The notes under the pieces were generated by a model that worked only from the letters and a program-made list of their open reading frames with translations, ran no database searches and had not been told where the DNA came from. From Cololabis saira (lineage: Eukaryota; Chordata; Actinopteri; Beloniformes; Belonidae), in NCBI RefSeq assembly GCF_033807715.1, contig NC_084590.1:37894005-37958004 (forward strand): a DNA stretch of 64,000 nucleotides, given 5' to 3'. Positions 21,162 to 31,932 of the stretch are shown piece after piece; within the stretch, counting starts at the first letter, position 1; each line of letters begins with the position of its first letter. The translations under genes were made by a program, and so were the position numbers.

Positions 21162-21623
21162 TCAAAATTCTCTAGATACTGGGTCTGAGATGTTGTCTAA
21201 GTGCAGATTAAAATCACCAGTTATTAAGATCCTGTTGTAGGAGGTGTGAATAATTGATAAAAGTTCAGAGAATTGGCTGATAAAACAGGTGGAGTACTGG
21301 GGGGGTCTGTAGACTGTTATGCAAAGAATTGGGGGGTTGCTAAAAACAAAAGCATGATATTCAAATGATGTATAGCTGTTAAAAGGAACTGCATTGGATG
21401 ACATAGTGATTTTTGTTATTGATGCAGTTCCGCCCCCTCTCCTGTCCCCCCTGGTGGAAAATAGAAAGTTAAAATCTGGTGGGGAGGCCTCAGTGAGAAC
21501 AACAGGTGCATCTGTGCCAAGCCATGTCTCTGTAAGGAGAATACAGTCCAGTTTCCTGTCTAAAATCAAGTCATTTATAATAAAAGATTTGTTTAAAAGA
21601 GAGCGCACGTTCAGCACAGCCAT
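21162..21623 (-). CDS. LINE ORF2: endonuclease part
   Basis: 153-residue frame with APE-type endonuclease motifs: LNVRSLLNK at 4-12, the catalytic-glutamate block TETW at 31-34, VYRPP at 104-108 and GDFN at 136-139. It ends at a TGA (21,164-21,162), but the same frame continues without another stop into the SDH motif and reverse transcriptase at 21,047, so this is one ORF2 with a single nonsense codon. Upstream the frame is open back to the ORF1 stop, so the ATG at 21,623 is only the first good start near the domain. Confidence 0.85.
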   Translation of the reverse strand: MAVLNVRSLLNKSFIINDLILDRKLDCILLTETWLGTDAPVVLTEASPPDFNFLFSTRGDRRGGGTASITKITMSSNAVPFNSYTSFEYHAFVFSNPPILCITVYRPPQYSTCFISQFSELLSIIHTSYNRILITGDFNLHLDNISDPVSREF

Positions 21624-21869
21624 CTTGATGTCTGTGCCGAACGCACGCTCATCATGACGATTTAATGGAACGTTAAAAACATAGCTGGATCTAAAAACAT
21701 TGCTGTGCTTTGTTTTTCTGTGTGAAATGATGGTTTTTATAGTGTGGGTGTCCAGAGATTCTGGTGACAGGGGTGGTGGTGGTGCTGTACAGGTGTGTGT
21801 GGTGTTGGTGTATGTGGTGGGTGGGGGTGAGTGAGATGTGCTCCTATGTGTCTGTGTGTTAACAGTGAG

Positions 21870-22970
21870 TCATGAGGTGTTGCAGGACTGTACTGTCAGG
21901 TCAATGTTCACTGATAAAAGCCGTGACCCCACCTGGTTTGGGTGGAGGCCGTCATGTTTAAAAAGGTGGGGTCTGTTTAAAAAAGCCATAAAATTGTCCA
22001 CATATGGGATACCTTGGTCCAAGCAGTATCCCTTCAGCCACCGGTGCAGCTGGCGGAGGCGACTGGTGGTGACGTCCCCGTAGCGCGGCGGGGGAAGCGG
22101 CCCGGAAATGACCAGCCGCTTCCCCGTGTCCAGCAGGCGGTCCACCATGACCCTGAATTCCTGCTTCAGGACCTCCGACTGCCGGTATCTCAGATCATTG
22201 ATCCCGGCCTCCAGGACCAGCGTGGAGGCCGAGCTGTGCTGATCACACAGGCGCAGGGCGGCGGACTCCACATCCTTGACTCGGGCTCCGGGGTGGCAGA
22301 AGGTCCGGCCGCCCTGCACCCTCACATGGCGGACCAATGAGGTCCCGACGACCAGGACAGGTGGGGTGCGCTGCTCCGCGGTCCCGGGGACCGGCACGGG
22401 TGGTGTTCGCTGCTCCGCGGTTCCGGGGACCAGTACAGGTGGGGTGCGCTGCTCCGAGGGCCGCCTGGAGCTGCGCCTCTGGCGGGAGGGGACCCGGGGT
22501 TGGTGACGCCGGCCCGCGGTTGCTCCTGGCCGAGACGGAGAGGCCGAGCCAGGCTGGGCCCGCAGATCCCGGTTCCTGGGCTGGCGGGAGCCACGATCAG
22601 CTGGATGGACCGGTCCCGGCGGAGAGCCGGGACGCGCTCCCATCGGCGGGAAATCCTGCAGGCTGAGGACGTCGAACCTGGTCCCCAGTGGGAGATCCGG
22701 TGGCGGGGCAGGGGGAGATGGACGCCTGATGCCTCTGGTCACCACGGCCCAGGATTTCTCCGGCCTGAGCGGCGTCGAGCTCACCGGCGCTGGAGCCGCC
22801 GCTCCCTCCTCCCTGACGGAGTACTGCCACTCCGCGGGACGGAGACAGGAGGTGGAGGGTGCCGAGGATTTCGGCTTGGCTCCCTGCTGGAGCCAGCGGA
22901 GCCCAGCGGGTGCTGCTGCTGGAGATCCGGGGGTGGGAGATCCGGTCCATGGCAGGGTGGTATTATCCAT
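21870..22970 (-). CDS. LINE ORF1 with SGNH esterase domain
   Basis: 366-residue protein. The first 170 residues are rich in proline, arginine and serine and are probably disordered or nucleic-acid binding. Residues 173-205 are 13-residue tandem repeats (EQRTPPVLVPGTA-like). From 206 there is an SGNH/GDSL esterase fold: block I GTSLVR at 209-214, GIND at 256-259 and DGLHPNQVG at 340-348, supplying the usual Ser, Asn and Asp-His residues. Such esterase ORF1 proteins are known in CR1 and L2 LINEs; their function there is uncertain. It ends at TGA (21,872-21,870), in the same frame as ORF2. No frame break is seen in ORF1. Confidence 0.85.
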   Translation of the reverse strand: MDNTTLPWTGSPTPGSPAAAPAGLRWLQQGAKPKSSAPSTSCLRPAEWQYSVREEGAAAPAPVSSTPLRPEKSWAVVTRGIRRPSPPAPPPDLPLGTRFDVLSLQDFPPMGARPGSPPGPVHPADRGSRQPRNRDLRAQPGSASPSRPGATAGRRHQPRVPSRQRRSSRRPSEQRTPPVLVPGTAEQRTPPVPVPGTAEQRTPPVLVVGTSLVRHVRVQGGRTFCHPGARVKDVESAALRLCDQHSSASTLVLEAGINDLRYRQSEVLKQEFRVMVDRLLDTGKRLVISGPLPPPRYGDVTTSRLRQLHRWLKGYCLDQGIPYVDNFMAFLNRPHLFKHDGLHPNQVGSRLLSVNIDLTVQSCNTS

Positions 22971-22990
22971 TATCCATCATCCAATATTGT

Positions 22991-24141
22991 CCTGTAAACT
23001 TGTTCGTTTTTCTAATCTGCTACCGCTGCTGCTGCTACTACTTCTGCTACTTAATATAAGTAGCTTTTCCAACTGTTGCTCTGCTTACTGCCCCCTATTG
23101 GTCACCATCGGTATGACGCGTTCTCGTCGTGTGGTACGCGAGGTACGCTGGAAGCCGAACAGACACGTACGCAGGGTACGCAGGCACCAACGTAGAGTAT
23201 ATTCCCGCCTTTAGGCTACCTTGTTTGCGAGTGTTTGGCAGCTGCTTTGGTAAATGTTTGACTCGCCATGTGTTTCAATAAATTAGTATAATAGTACAAC
23301 ATACAGTACATGTTTTGTATTACGCTATATTATGCGGAAGAGGCTCTGAGGCATGAGCAATATTTTGGTTTTCCTCGTGGGATTATTTTTTTCCTCTGCA
23401 GCTACAAATAGAGTTAATATTTTTTCCTCAACAAACTAGTTTTATCTGAAGATTGGGGTTAATCGCAGCGCAGAGAGCTGGCCAGCAACTGCGTTGAGCT
23501 CGAGAAGTGGGGAATAAAACATGTGTGAATGATCCAACCCCATTCTGTGTGAGTGTTTGTTTGTGGTTTACTGCGGAAGGTTATGTTACGTCGTCTTACA
23601 GCCGCGATCCAAGCGAGCCGACGACTCTTTTACTCTGTTATCTCAGATACTTGGCCTCCGTGGTTCTGCCTCCAAGCAGGAAAGCGGTGAAAAGTTAAAC
23701 CATTAGCGGTCCTTTCCCCACGTCTGTTATGTGTGCAGCTGCTGCACCCCACAACACAGCAACGGGTTACCATGGTTTACAGAATAATGGAAAGTAACGA
23801 TTACATGTAAGCCAAGACAAAACGAAGAGGGAGTACGTCTGTACACAGTACGCAGTGGTCCAAAGAGCAGCTAAGGTAGATTCCAACATGGCAGCTCCGC
23901 CAGGTGATGACGTCAAGACAACCAAGCCCTATTATTTCAAAAGCAAGTGTTATAAAACAAACATAAAAATCTGGCTTGTGTACTTCAGTTTGATTTTCTA
24001 AAAAAGATGGGGAATGAATTGTCCAATCACATTGGATTCTGTTTGACCGGCACCCCTTACTTCCGGAAGTAAATAAAATGAAATTAAAAAAAAACATTTT
24101 GTATCCAAATAAATATTTAAACAACAGTTAATTACTATTGA
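22991..24141. other. Non-coding stretch, nothing firm recognised
   Basis: May include the LINE 5' UTR at its left end (CTGCTGCTGC-rich near 23,030). Small open frames are not supported by composition or motifs. A CRE-like TGACGTCA occurs near 23,908. Confidence 0.4.
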
Positions 24142-24515
24142 AGCACGGTGGCTTAGTGGTTAGCACTGTTGCCTCACAGCAAGAAGGTTCCCGGTTTGAC
24201 TCCCAGGCCCACCACGGTCTTTCTGTGTGGAGTTTGCATGTTCTCCCCGTGCTTGTGTGGGTTTCCTCCGGGTACTCCGGTTTCCTCCCACAGTCCAAAA
24301 ACATGCATGCTAGGTTAATTGATGATTCTAAATTGCCCGTAGGTGTGAGTGTGATTGTGTCTGGTTGTTTGTCTGTATATGTGGCCCTGCGATGGACTGG
24401 CGACCTGTCCAGGGTGAATCCCTGCCTCTCGCCTGAAAATAGCTGGGATAGGCTTCAGCAGACCCCCGTGACCCTGCAAAGGATAAAGCGGGTATAGAAA
24501 ATGGATGGATGGATA
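24142..24515 (+). mobile_element. tRNA-derived SINE
   Basis: Starts GCACGGTGGCTTAGTGG with an A-box-like TGGTTAGCAC and a slightly decayed B box GGTTTGACTCC at 24,193. It continues through the common fish SINE body (GTGTGGAGTTTGCATGTTC, GGGTTTCCTCCGGGTACTCC, GCGATGGACTGGCGACC) and ends in a (ATGG)n tail at about 24,502-24,512. No coding capacity. Confidence 0.8.
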
Positions 24516-25186
24516 TTAACAGTCAGCGACAAAGGGTAGATTCTTGCAAAGGCACGTCAACTAAAACAGCCCATCAGCATCCAGTTCCAAAAGGAACCCC
24601 ACCTCTCACAGTCACCCACAGACTGAAATAACACCTTCTTTTATTAATTATATGCATCTGACAGCATGTTTTTTATTTTATTCTTCTTCTTGATTTGAAG
24701 GGTGGCGGCGCCCTAGCGCCCTCTAAGAACCAGCCGCCACTGCTTCTTACAATACTCGGGGACCAATTTGCTTATGATGCCTACCGATACACTCGCTCCC
24801 CGCAGCTTGGTCCTGAATGCAGTCTGGGAGATGCTGTCCCTGGGGGAGGGGCAAGGGGACGGTGAGGGGGAGGGGCCTGGGGAGGAGGGGGGGCTTGGGA
24901 GTAGCTCCTTGGGGGAGCAGCGAGCTGATGGGCTGATGGACTCCACCACTCCTTATGAGAGGAGCTTTGCATGTCTCTTGTGGCGGGCTGAACAGAAGAG
25001 GAAATGATAATGATGTTCAGTATCACCGATTTCCTTCACGATCCGATATTGAGTAGAATTCATGCTGGTATCGGCGATACCGATTCAATACTGATACATT
25101 GTGCAAATACACTTTATGTATCTAAAAAAAAGTTGGTGTATTTTAGATAGCTTAAGGATATCAGAGTCACTTATTTGGCTATCTAT
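24516..25186. other. Non-coding stretch with a GC-rich segment
   Basis: 24,700-25,010 is purine-rich (GGGGGAGGGGC-like) and open in more than one frame, with no motif I recognise. 25,025-25,090 contains GGTATCGGCGATACCGAT, a small inverted repeat typical of degraded DNA transposons. Confidence 0.3.
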
Positions 25187-25770
25187 TTTAAAGGGGACCT
25201 ATTATGGCATCTAATGTCTATTTTAAACAGGCCTTGAATGTCTTAAAAACAAGCTTTTGATTGTTTTTGCTAAATAAAGCCATGTCTGCAGCCTCCCATT
25301 CTCTAACCTCATTATCTATGCGGGATTCTGAGTGGGCGGGGCTATGATAATGAGGCTCTGTGCTGATTGACTGCCTGAATGACGCGATACACCGCTACGA
25401 AAAAATGGCGGAAGCTCCGGCCGGCGGAGTTACCGTGTCCTCACTGCACAGGATGCGAGCGAGCGTCAGCGACAAAATCAATTCCATTGCTTTATTTCCT
25501 ATTCGACTGTCCTAACTGGCCGCAGCGCTGCGCAGCGCGACACGCCGTTTTGAGCTGAACATTTGACCGACGCCCTGCTTTATTTTCTTCCTGTCGCTCG
25601 CGTTGAAAGTCGGTTAAAAGCGATATAGGAAAGTCATGGATGAGGAACAGCTGATCCAGTTAGTTGAAATGAGACAATAAAGTGGCAGCTGGCTGGAGGG
25701 AGATTGACAGAGAGCGTCCGATGTCACACAGTGCGACACGAAAGTCGGACGCTCACATGCAGTTACGCGG
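25187..25770. repeat. Dispersed repeat, copy 1 (pair with 35.4 kb)
   Basis: Begins ATTTTAAAGGGGACCTATTA and ends near CGGACGCTCACATGCAG. The same start, middle (ATAATGAGGCTCTG) and end occur at 35,374-35,822, so the two are copies of one dispersed element. The copies differ in length by more than 100 bp. No transposase is visible. Confidence 0.65.
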
Positions 25771-26516
25771 TTTTATAGTTGTGTGTGTGGTTTGCATTTT
25801 GGTTACTGTTAGAAAGCCCACACTGCTTTTGTTTACTAGTTCATAGTATTTTATATTATTCATTTTTTCTATGTGTATATTTAATTGTCCTACGTTACTG
25901 GACTCACCAGACTTTACCAACGGTCCCTGAACGCACAACAACCGTTACGTTCCGACGCCGTTAAACGAAGGCAGTTTACTTTTCCTTCATGTGGCTGCCG
26001 GTGGTGCTGATGGTGCTGTTTTCTTCGTCCGTTTTAACCATCCGTCTGTGTTTTTGAGTTTTTACTGTGTGTAGATGCCTAAAGGTGAGCTTAAATGACA
26101 TTATAAGGTGAACTGAGCACCAGCATGTTTATCCGTTCACACTTTGTTGAAGCTACAGTTAAATTGCTGTTATGTAATATATTAGTTATGCTACTATGTT
26201 CATATCTATAGTTTATAAACCTCTTTGGAGGTGGTATGTTAATATTAATTGGTAATTTGCTGTAATATTTGACTAATGAAACATGTATGTTATGTTATTT
26301 ACTTTGTATACTGGTTTCAGTATATTAATACGTTTTTCTCTTGTTTGTATTGTTACAGACCACAGTTAATTAAACTCATTTGACCTGGAAATCCGTATCC
26401 GTGTCCTTTAACTTGGGCACACATCCATACCTTGCCGCTCTAAACCAGATATTTCCTGGAGACCCCAATTCTCCTTTTTATGGTCCTTCGAGCCGGATTA
26501 GAATACCAACCAAGGT
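25771..26516. other. AT-rich stretch upstream of a coiled-coil ORF
   Basis: No gene is seen. A possible splice donor (AAAGGTGAGC) follows an ATG at about 26,074, which could be a short upstream exon of the ORF at 26,517. This is unproven. Confidence 0.25.
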
Positions 26517-27203
26517 ATGGAACCTACATATACGGATGCCGGAGCTGAATCTGAACCCCAACGTGCCTCACGGAGAGAACGATGCCCTCCAGCGTACCTG
26601 GATGACTATGTGGTTGCAACTCTCCCTTTTCAGGGACAAACCCAAACCACACAACCGGTTCTTTCCTTCCAATGTGCACGCAGTAAGCTAACACGCTCAT
26701 CCCAGAGGAGCTCCAGTTCCAGGTCAACACGTTCAACACGCTCGTCGGGGAGCTGGTTCCCCGCCAGGGTCCTCTCAGAACTGGAAACAGCCCAGCTCGA
26801 AGAGCGACTGAAGCAGATGGAGCTGGAGGAGATGCAGCAGCAGCTTGAAGATGACAGACAGGCCGAACTTGAATGTCAGAGACTACAAGCTCAAGCCAGA
26901 GAGGCCCAACAGCTACAAGAGGAAGCCCTTAGAGCCCGAGAGTCATTAACCAGACAACTGGAACAACGGCGACAACTAAAGAAGAGAGAGAATGAACTGG
27001 TGATAGCCAAAATGGTTACTTCTCTACTTAAAGAGAAAGCACAGGATACTCATGGCATCAGTGCCTCACCTCCTCCCTCAGATGATGGAAAAGCAGGCAT
27101 GACTCCAGCTCTTCCGCCAGCGTCTATGGCCCCGCCTCCAGCTCTACACCCGGCTTTGACTCAAGCATCTGTGGCCCCACCTCCAGCTAAGTGGGCGGTC
27201 TAA
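26517..27203 (+). CDS. Coiled-coil protein, possibly element-derived, function unknown
   Basis: 228-residue open frame from an ATG. Residues 20-35 carry a PPAYLDDYVV motif like those in uncharacterised retroelement-associated proteins of fish. Residues 52-75 are a serine/arginine/threonine stretch, and about 80-165 is a charged Glu/Gln/Arg-rich coiled coil with heptad-like leucines (LEERLKQMELEEMQQQL). A proline/alanine tail with a repeated APPPA motif ends the frame. I do not recognise the family. It could be the gag-like ORF or an accessory ORF of an LTR or DIRS-like element, or a single exon. No reverse transcriptase or integrase lies beside it. Confidence 0.45.
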   Translation: MEPTYTDAGAESEPQRASRRERCPPAYLDDYVVATLPFQGQTQTTQPVLSFQCARSKLTRSSQRSSSSRSTRSTRSSGSWFPARVLSELETAQLEERLKQMELEEMQQQLEDDRQAELECQRLQAQAREAQQLQEEALRARESLTRQLEQRRQLKKRENELVIAKMVTSLLKEKAQDTHGISASPPPSDDGKAGMTPALPPASMAPPPALHPALTQASVAPPPAKWAV

Positions 27204-27362
27204 AGGGAAGACCAAAGAGATTTATGGATAAAGTAAAAGAGGACATGAAGTTAGTTGGTGGGACAGAAGAGGATGCACAGAGATGACCCCTGAAAGAAAA
27301 AAGAAGAAAAATCTCAGATGAATAAAAAAGGTTGTTTTTTTACCATGACATTGTTTATTTAA

Positions 27363-27650
27363 AGGAGCTTGAGGCTCCTTTTAAGAAATGAGACTCTCTA
27401 GCGCCACCCTTCACCACGACGGCCGTTGGGGGTACTGCAGCCAACAGCGAAGCCGCAGCCCAGCGCGGGAAATTCGGGACCGAATTGCAGCACATTTTGC
27501 AGCACACAGCCTGTTCAAGGCAAAGGAGAGATACGCTAGAGGGCTCATTCTTTTGGGTTTGGAACGCTTCATCTGACATTATTACTAGAAAACTTAAAAT
27601 GTATATGGATTTTTTTCATAAATCTTGCCACAATCCGGCCTCAAGCTCCT
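27363..27650. mobile_element. MITE with TTAA target duplications
   Basis: 288 bp bounded by TTAA on both sides (27,359-27,362 and 27,651-27,654). The perfect 13-bp terminal inverted repeat is AGGAGCTTGAGGC. TTAA duplications point to the piggyBac or Kolobok superfamilies. No coding capacity. The first six bases, AGGAGC, are shared with the elements at 31,225 and 49,439. Confidence 0.75.
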
Positions 27651-27654
27651 TTAA

Positions 27655-28677
27655 CAAAAAAAATGAATCAGAAAAGAAAAAAATTTGTGTTTAATTCCAA
27701 GTACCCCTTTAATCATCTGCCCTTGATAAATTGATCCTCAGAAGGCATGCAAACTTTTATAAAAGCATGTGTTTTGGCATTTTGCTGATCTGGAGTATTC
27801 AAACGTATTCATACACAGTGCTAAGAGGGGAGGACATTAGCAATTCACTCAGGGAGGCTGCTACACGTCAGTCTAAATATTATTACAAAACTATTTCCCA
27901 AAAATGTCCCAAGTGACAGCAACCTTGGCAGGAACATCTCAGTTTATTTACCCCAAGGTCAGCCAGAGAATAGTCAGAGAAATACAAAAAACCCTAGACC
28001 CAATCTCAGACCCAACAGGTGAGATTAAGCTTTCTAAATGTTAAAGTTCATGACAGTAGATGCAGACTGAACAGCTATGGTGTGTTTTGATAGGTTGCCG
28101 GGAAAAAAGCCTCTTATGCTTAAAACGCTTTGTAAAAGTTTGGAGAACTGCATCTGAACAAAGCAGGTGTCTATGGACACAAAACACAAATTGAGTTGTT
28201 TTACTTCAACTCTACACCAATTTGGCTAAAACCAAACATACACTTGTACCCACCATTGTGCTTGACGATGGAGGGCTGATGATTTGGGGTTGTTTTGCAA
28301 CCACAGAGCTCAGCTAAAGCTTGCTCAAAACTGGGTCATCCAACAAAACAGTGACCCAAAGCACACCAGCAAATAATAATAAAATAAGAATAATATTTAA
28401 ACTACACTACAGGTGGATTGTTCGTTATATCTTTACACACAAAAAGCTTTGATTTAAAGAGAGGTTGCTAACTAGCATATGACTTTATCTCTAACAAAGA
28501 AGTGTTTGAGGTTGATGTCTTCACCATTATGTATTATCTGTGTAAATATTTCTTATTTTACATAATTTGCCAACTAACAGTCATTACAAAAAATAAGAAT
28601 CACTACTTATTGCTTTAATATATGATTACTTATCGGGTATTACGTATGTTCTGGGTGATTGTACTGTAAGGGGATTA
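27655..28677. other. AT-rich DNA with a decayed Tc1-like trace
   Basis: Around 27,900-28,370 the text resembles a decayed Tc1/mariner transposase gene (CATCCAACAAAACAGTGACCCAAAGCACACC at its end is typical of the catalytic-domain region, plus strand), but frames are broken and I cannot define ends. Confidence 0.4.
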
Positions 28678-28715
28678 AGCACCATGTCCCTAATATATAT
28701 TAGGGACATGGTGCT
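28678..28715. repeat. Perfect 38-bp palindrome
   Basis: Arms AGCACCATGTCCCTAATAT and its exact reverse complement meet with no spacer at 28,696/28,697. It could extrude as a cruciform or be a transposon fold-back remnant. Confidence 0.9.
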
Positions 28716-31220
28716 AATATAAAGTAGCTGTATTGTATTCATTGCCTGGTTTAACAGTAAAAAGTTTTATTCATTGCTTGTTGCCAGAGTTGCTGGTTGT
28801 TTCAAACTAGTGATACTCAAAAGCAACAAAAGAAATGTCTCTCAGGATGGAGTTAATTGGACCCTCATGCCTGGTGACCTCAGGTGTTTTAATTAAAGTG
28901 AACCTCTGGGAGTTTGTATCCCTGATCTCACCATAGTGAATTCTCATCTGAAAACAGTCTTATGCAATGTTTTATTTTCCACATGAACATTTCTACAATC
29001 ACTTTCTTCCCATACATAGTTATTCCAAAAATCATGTTTAATTTATTACATTTTAAAAAACTAAACTAATAACCATTGAATATCTGTATATGCCAAGTCA
29101 AGCTTTGTTGATTTAGATCATAAAATACAAATGCTACAAAAATAAAATAATGCTCCATTAAGAAATATATGTACATAAGACCTAAACACTCAGTAATGTC
29201 AATTTTTTTTTTAAATTTAAAGATTCAAACAGAGCATGATTCAACCTTAATTTTCTCTGATACTTAAAACTTTAAAATCAAGGGTACAGAGTACAGGCAT
29301 CCAAGTATTATTTGAGAACAGTAATACTGTTATTTATTTATTTGTGTATCACAAAGTGAAATTACTCCAGAGAGAGTAAATTTAAAGTGTAATCAACAAA
29401 CCTTAAATATTACATCATTGTCTATTTTGCACTTTAATTGTACAGTACCTCCTATTAAAATACACCCCCCCCCCCCCCAAAAAAAAAACACTCACACATG
29501 ATGTCATTCTTATTATATATTAACCATACTCAAACTGTCTCTATGATGAATACATTCAACAGTTATGGAAGCCACAGAATACAGTACATTGTCCTGCTTT
29601 CAAGCTTCAGATAACTTTAATGAAACACTAAAGATTGTGCGATGAAGAAATTCCCTGAGATAAAATAAAGTGTGTGCCTTGAGACTTAATTAAACACTGG
29701 GGATATTAACACTCCTTCCCTAATATCAATTAAGCACTCATAGGGTTTTTAAAGAGCAGTTGTTTACTCAAGTGGGACTGATAATTAATTTGTGTCATTA
29801 AGTTAGTGTTTCTCCCATTAAGTTATCATGAGGTGAGTGTACTTTGTTATCCATCAGCATTACACCTGTGCGGAGCCTGTGTGGGCAGGTCACAAAGTCA
29901 CCCCATTTAAGGTACTATCCAGTCAGAAACATTTTTATATACTATTGAATTTTTCCAACATGCTGGCTCGGTATTGTCTGTTTTTGTACTCTCCTGCCAG
30001 AAACCGAAAAGTTCTGCGAGATCTGGAGTTTTTGAATGAAGTATGATTTATGTTGATGAAACTTCAGCAGTAAGACTGAATTTAGAGTTTGGCTGCATAA
30101 AGTATAGTTGATTGTTCTTGTTCTTCAGCTGCTGGCTCAAGGATCTTTTGACAGAGTGGTGACCCTTACAAAGGGCTCACACACTATTGCTGCATTAACA
30201 CTCGATAGATACTTGCCTTCATCATACAATAAACAACTGATAAAATCTCATCCTGCTTGCGACACAAACAAATTGCGGTCTTTGAAACTGTCAATACCAA
30301 TTCATTGGCATAGCATTGGCATAGCATTGGCATAGCATTGTGTAGCTGCAATTTGATTGGCTGACATTCAAAAGGAAGCAACGCTCCCTCCAGGACACAC
30401 AGAACCTACAACTGAGTTCAGGAAAGTTTGACATCGCACATTCAAAATGAACGGATGCTAATGCTCAGGATGCTTTCAGCACGTACAGATTAGCCAACAG
30501 TTGCATCATAGCTATCCGTGGAATCTTAACTTTCAGGTGAAAGCAGGACTTTGTTCTAACCAAATAGGAACTGTTCACCAGTATTGGTTCTCTGCGGTAC
30601 AAAGCATTATCATCTTTTCATGACGTATTGACTTAGCACATAGACAGACTCAGCTTTTTTCTTGTTTCTTTGGTGTCTTGCACTCCATGTTTATATTGCA
30701 TCATGATTCACGTGATTAAAAATAAATGGTGTCAATGATGTCTATAGGGTTTCCACTAGCCCCTCATCTCCTTTTATGGAGCTGGCCATTTGCGAATAGC
30801 AATAAACGAGCATTACTGCCACCTCGTGGTTGGCTGTGCTATAGTTCTATTGTGTTCATTATGTCTTCAGATAGATATCCTAAAGTTTCTTTTTTCCAGA
30901 CAAAGTTCCGACTTCTTACCTGGGCTGTGCTATTTTTTTCAGTCAAAGTTGGCGCTACAGTGTAGTGGAAACACGCTGGCTGAAGGAGCCAAGGAGACGG
31001 TCGGCCCTGTTAGAGGATCATGTCTGGAAAGATTTACTGCTAGTGGAAACGCGCCTTATGTGATGGTGGCTCTGGTACCACACATGCTCATTAGAAACAT
31101 TCAGTTAGAAAACTCATGTAGTGAAAATGTTTGATACACTTCACTTTACATAGGCTACACTTTGATACACCAATCAAGTATCATTTATCAGGCTTCTGTA
31201 GTGTTACAGGGGTAAAGAAC
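28716..31220. other. AT-rich non-coding stretch
   Basis: No convincing gene. It has a C-run joined to an A-run at about 29,465-29,489 and a triplicated GCATTGGCATA motif at about 30,305-30,335. Small open frames look random. Confidence 0.4.
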
Positions 31221-31224
31221 TTAA

Positions 31225-31846
31225 AGGAGCCGTCTGTAAGAAATGGCCAAAACTGGTACTGCAGTCACTTTCAAAATATTGTTGAGCGGCGTGTACCCTC
31301 CCCCTCCTCCCCCCGACCAGAGGTTGCCAGGTAGGCTGCAGAATGCAGCAGGAACGTAGGCTGCCATGGCTGCGATAATTAGAGCCGAGCTGGCAACCCG
31401 GATGCCGAAACAATACTGACTTGGTGATTGGGAGATAGGTGGAGGGTGGAGCTTCAGAAACAATTCTGACTTGGTGATTGGGAGATAGGTGGAGGGTGGA
31501 GCTTCAGAAACAATACTGACTTGGTGATTGGGAGATAGGTGGAGGGTGGAGCTTCAGAAACAATACTGACTTGGTGATTGGGAGATAGGTGGAGGGTGGA
31601 GCTTCAGAAACAATACTGACTTGGTGATTGGGAGATAGGTGGAGGTGGAGCTTCAGGCCAAAACAAAAAATGACAACATAAACATCAGTTGAGGGCTGCA
31701 ACTCCTCTTTTTAAACTGGAATATCCTGGCTTGAGTGCTGTTGTCAGTGACATAAGTATTTGAAATGAACATGATTTTTAAATGTCTGTTGACATATCGG
31801 GGTCATTTTATGATTCGTTTTATTATTGCTCTTACATACAGCTCCT
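31225..31846. mobile_element. TTAA-type DNA element with 50-bp internal repeats, copy 1
   Basis: 622 bp between TTAA duplications (31,221-31,224 and 31,847-31,850). Terminal inverted repeat AGGAGCCGTCTGTAAG against AGGAGCTGTATGTAAG (14 of 16). Inside, a 50-bp unit (GAAACAATACTGACTTGGTG...) is repeated five times from 31,407 to about 31,655. Non-autonomous. Sister copy at 49,439-50,111. Confidence 0.85.
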
Positions 31847-31932
31847 TTAACCCCTCTTCATAGAATCAGCGCCAACAGGTGGGAACCAGGGAGGAGGTGA
31901 GATTGCTGTTTGAGAGTAGTATATACTTCTAG

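Larger units (their letters stand above)
18127..22990 (-). mobile_element. L2-group LINE, nearly full length, minus strand
   Basis: Read on the minus strand this is ORF1 (22,970-21,870), ORF2 (about 21,623 to 18,870, broken), and a 3' UTR ending in TTTATAAATAAAG and a short TTTGATTTGATTTG repeat at 18,127. ORF1 with an esterase domain, ORF2 with APE-type endonuclease and reverse transcriptase, and a short 3' repeat are known traits of the L2/CR1 group. The 5' limit is not visible; 22,990 is a minimum. No target-site duplication was found by eye. Confidence 0.85.

Noticed and set aside
22014..23214. Plus-strand frames of 76-165 aa opposite LINE ORF1
   Set aside because: Antisense shadows of a GC-rich coding region.
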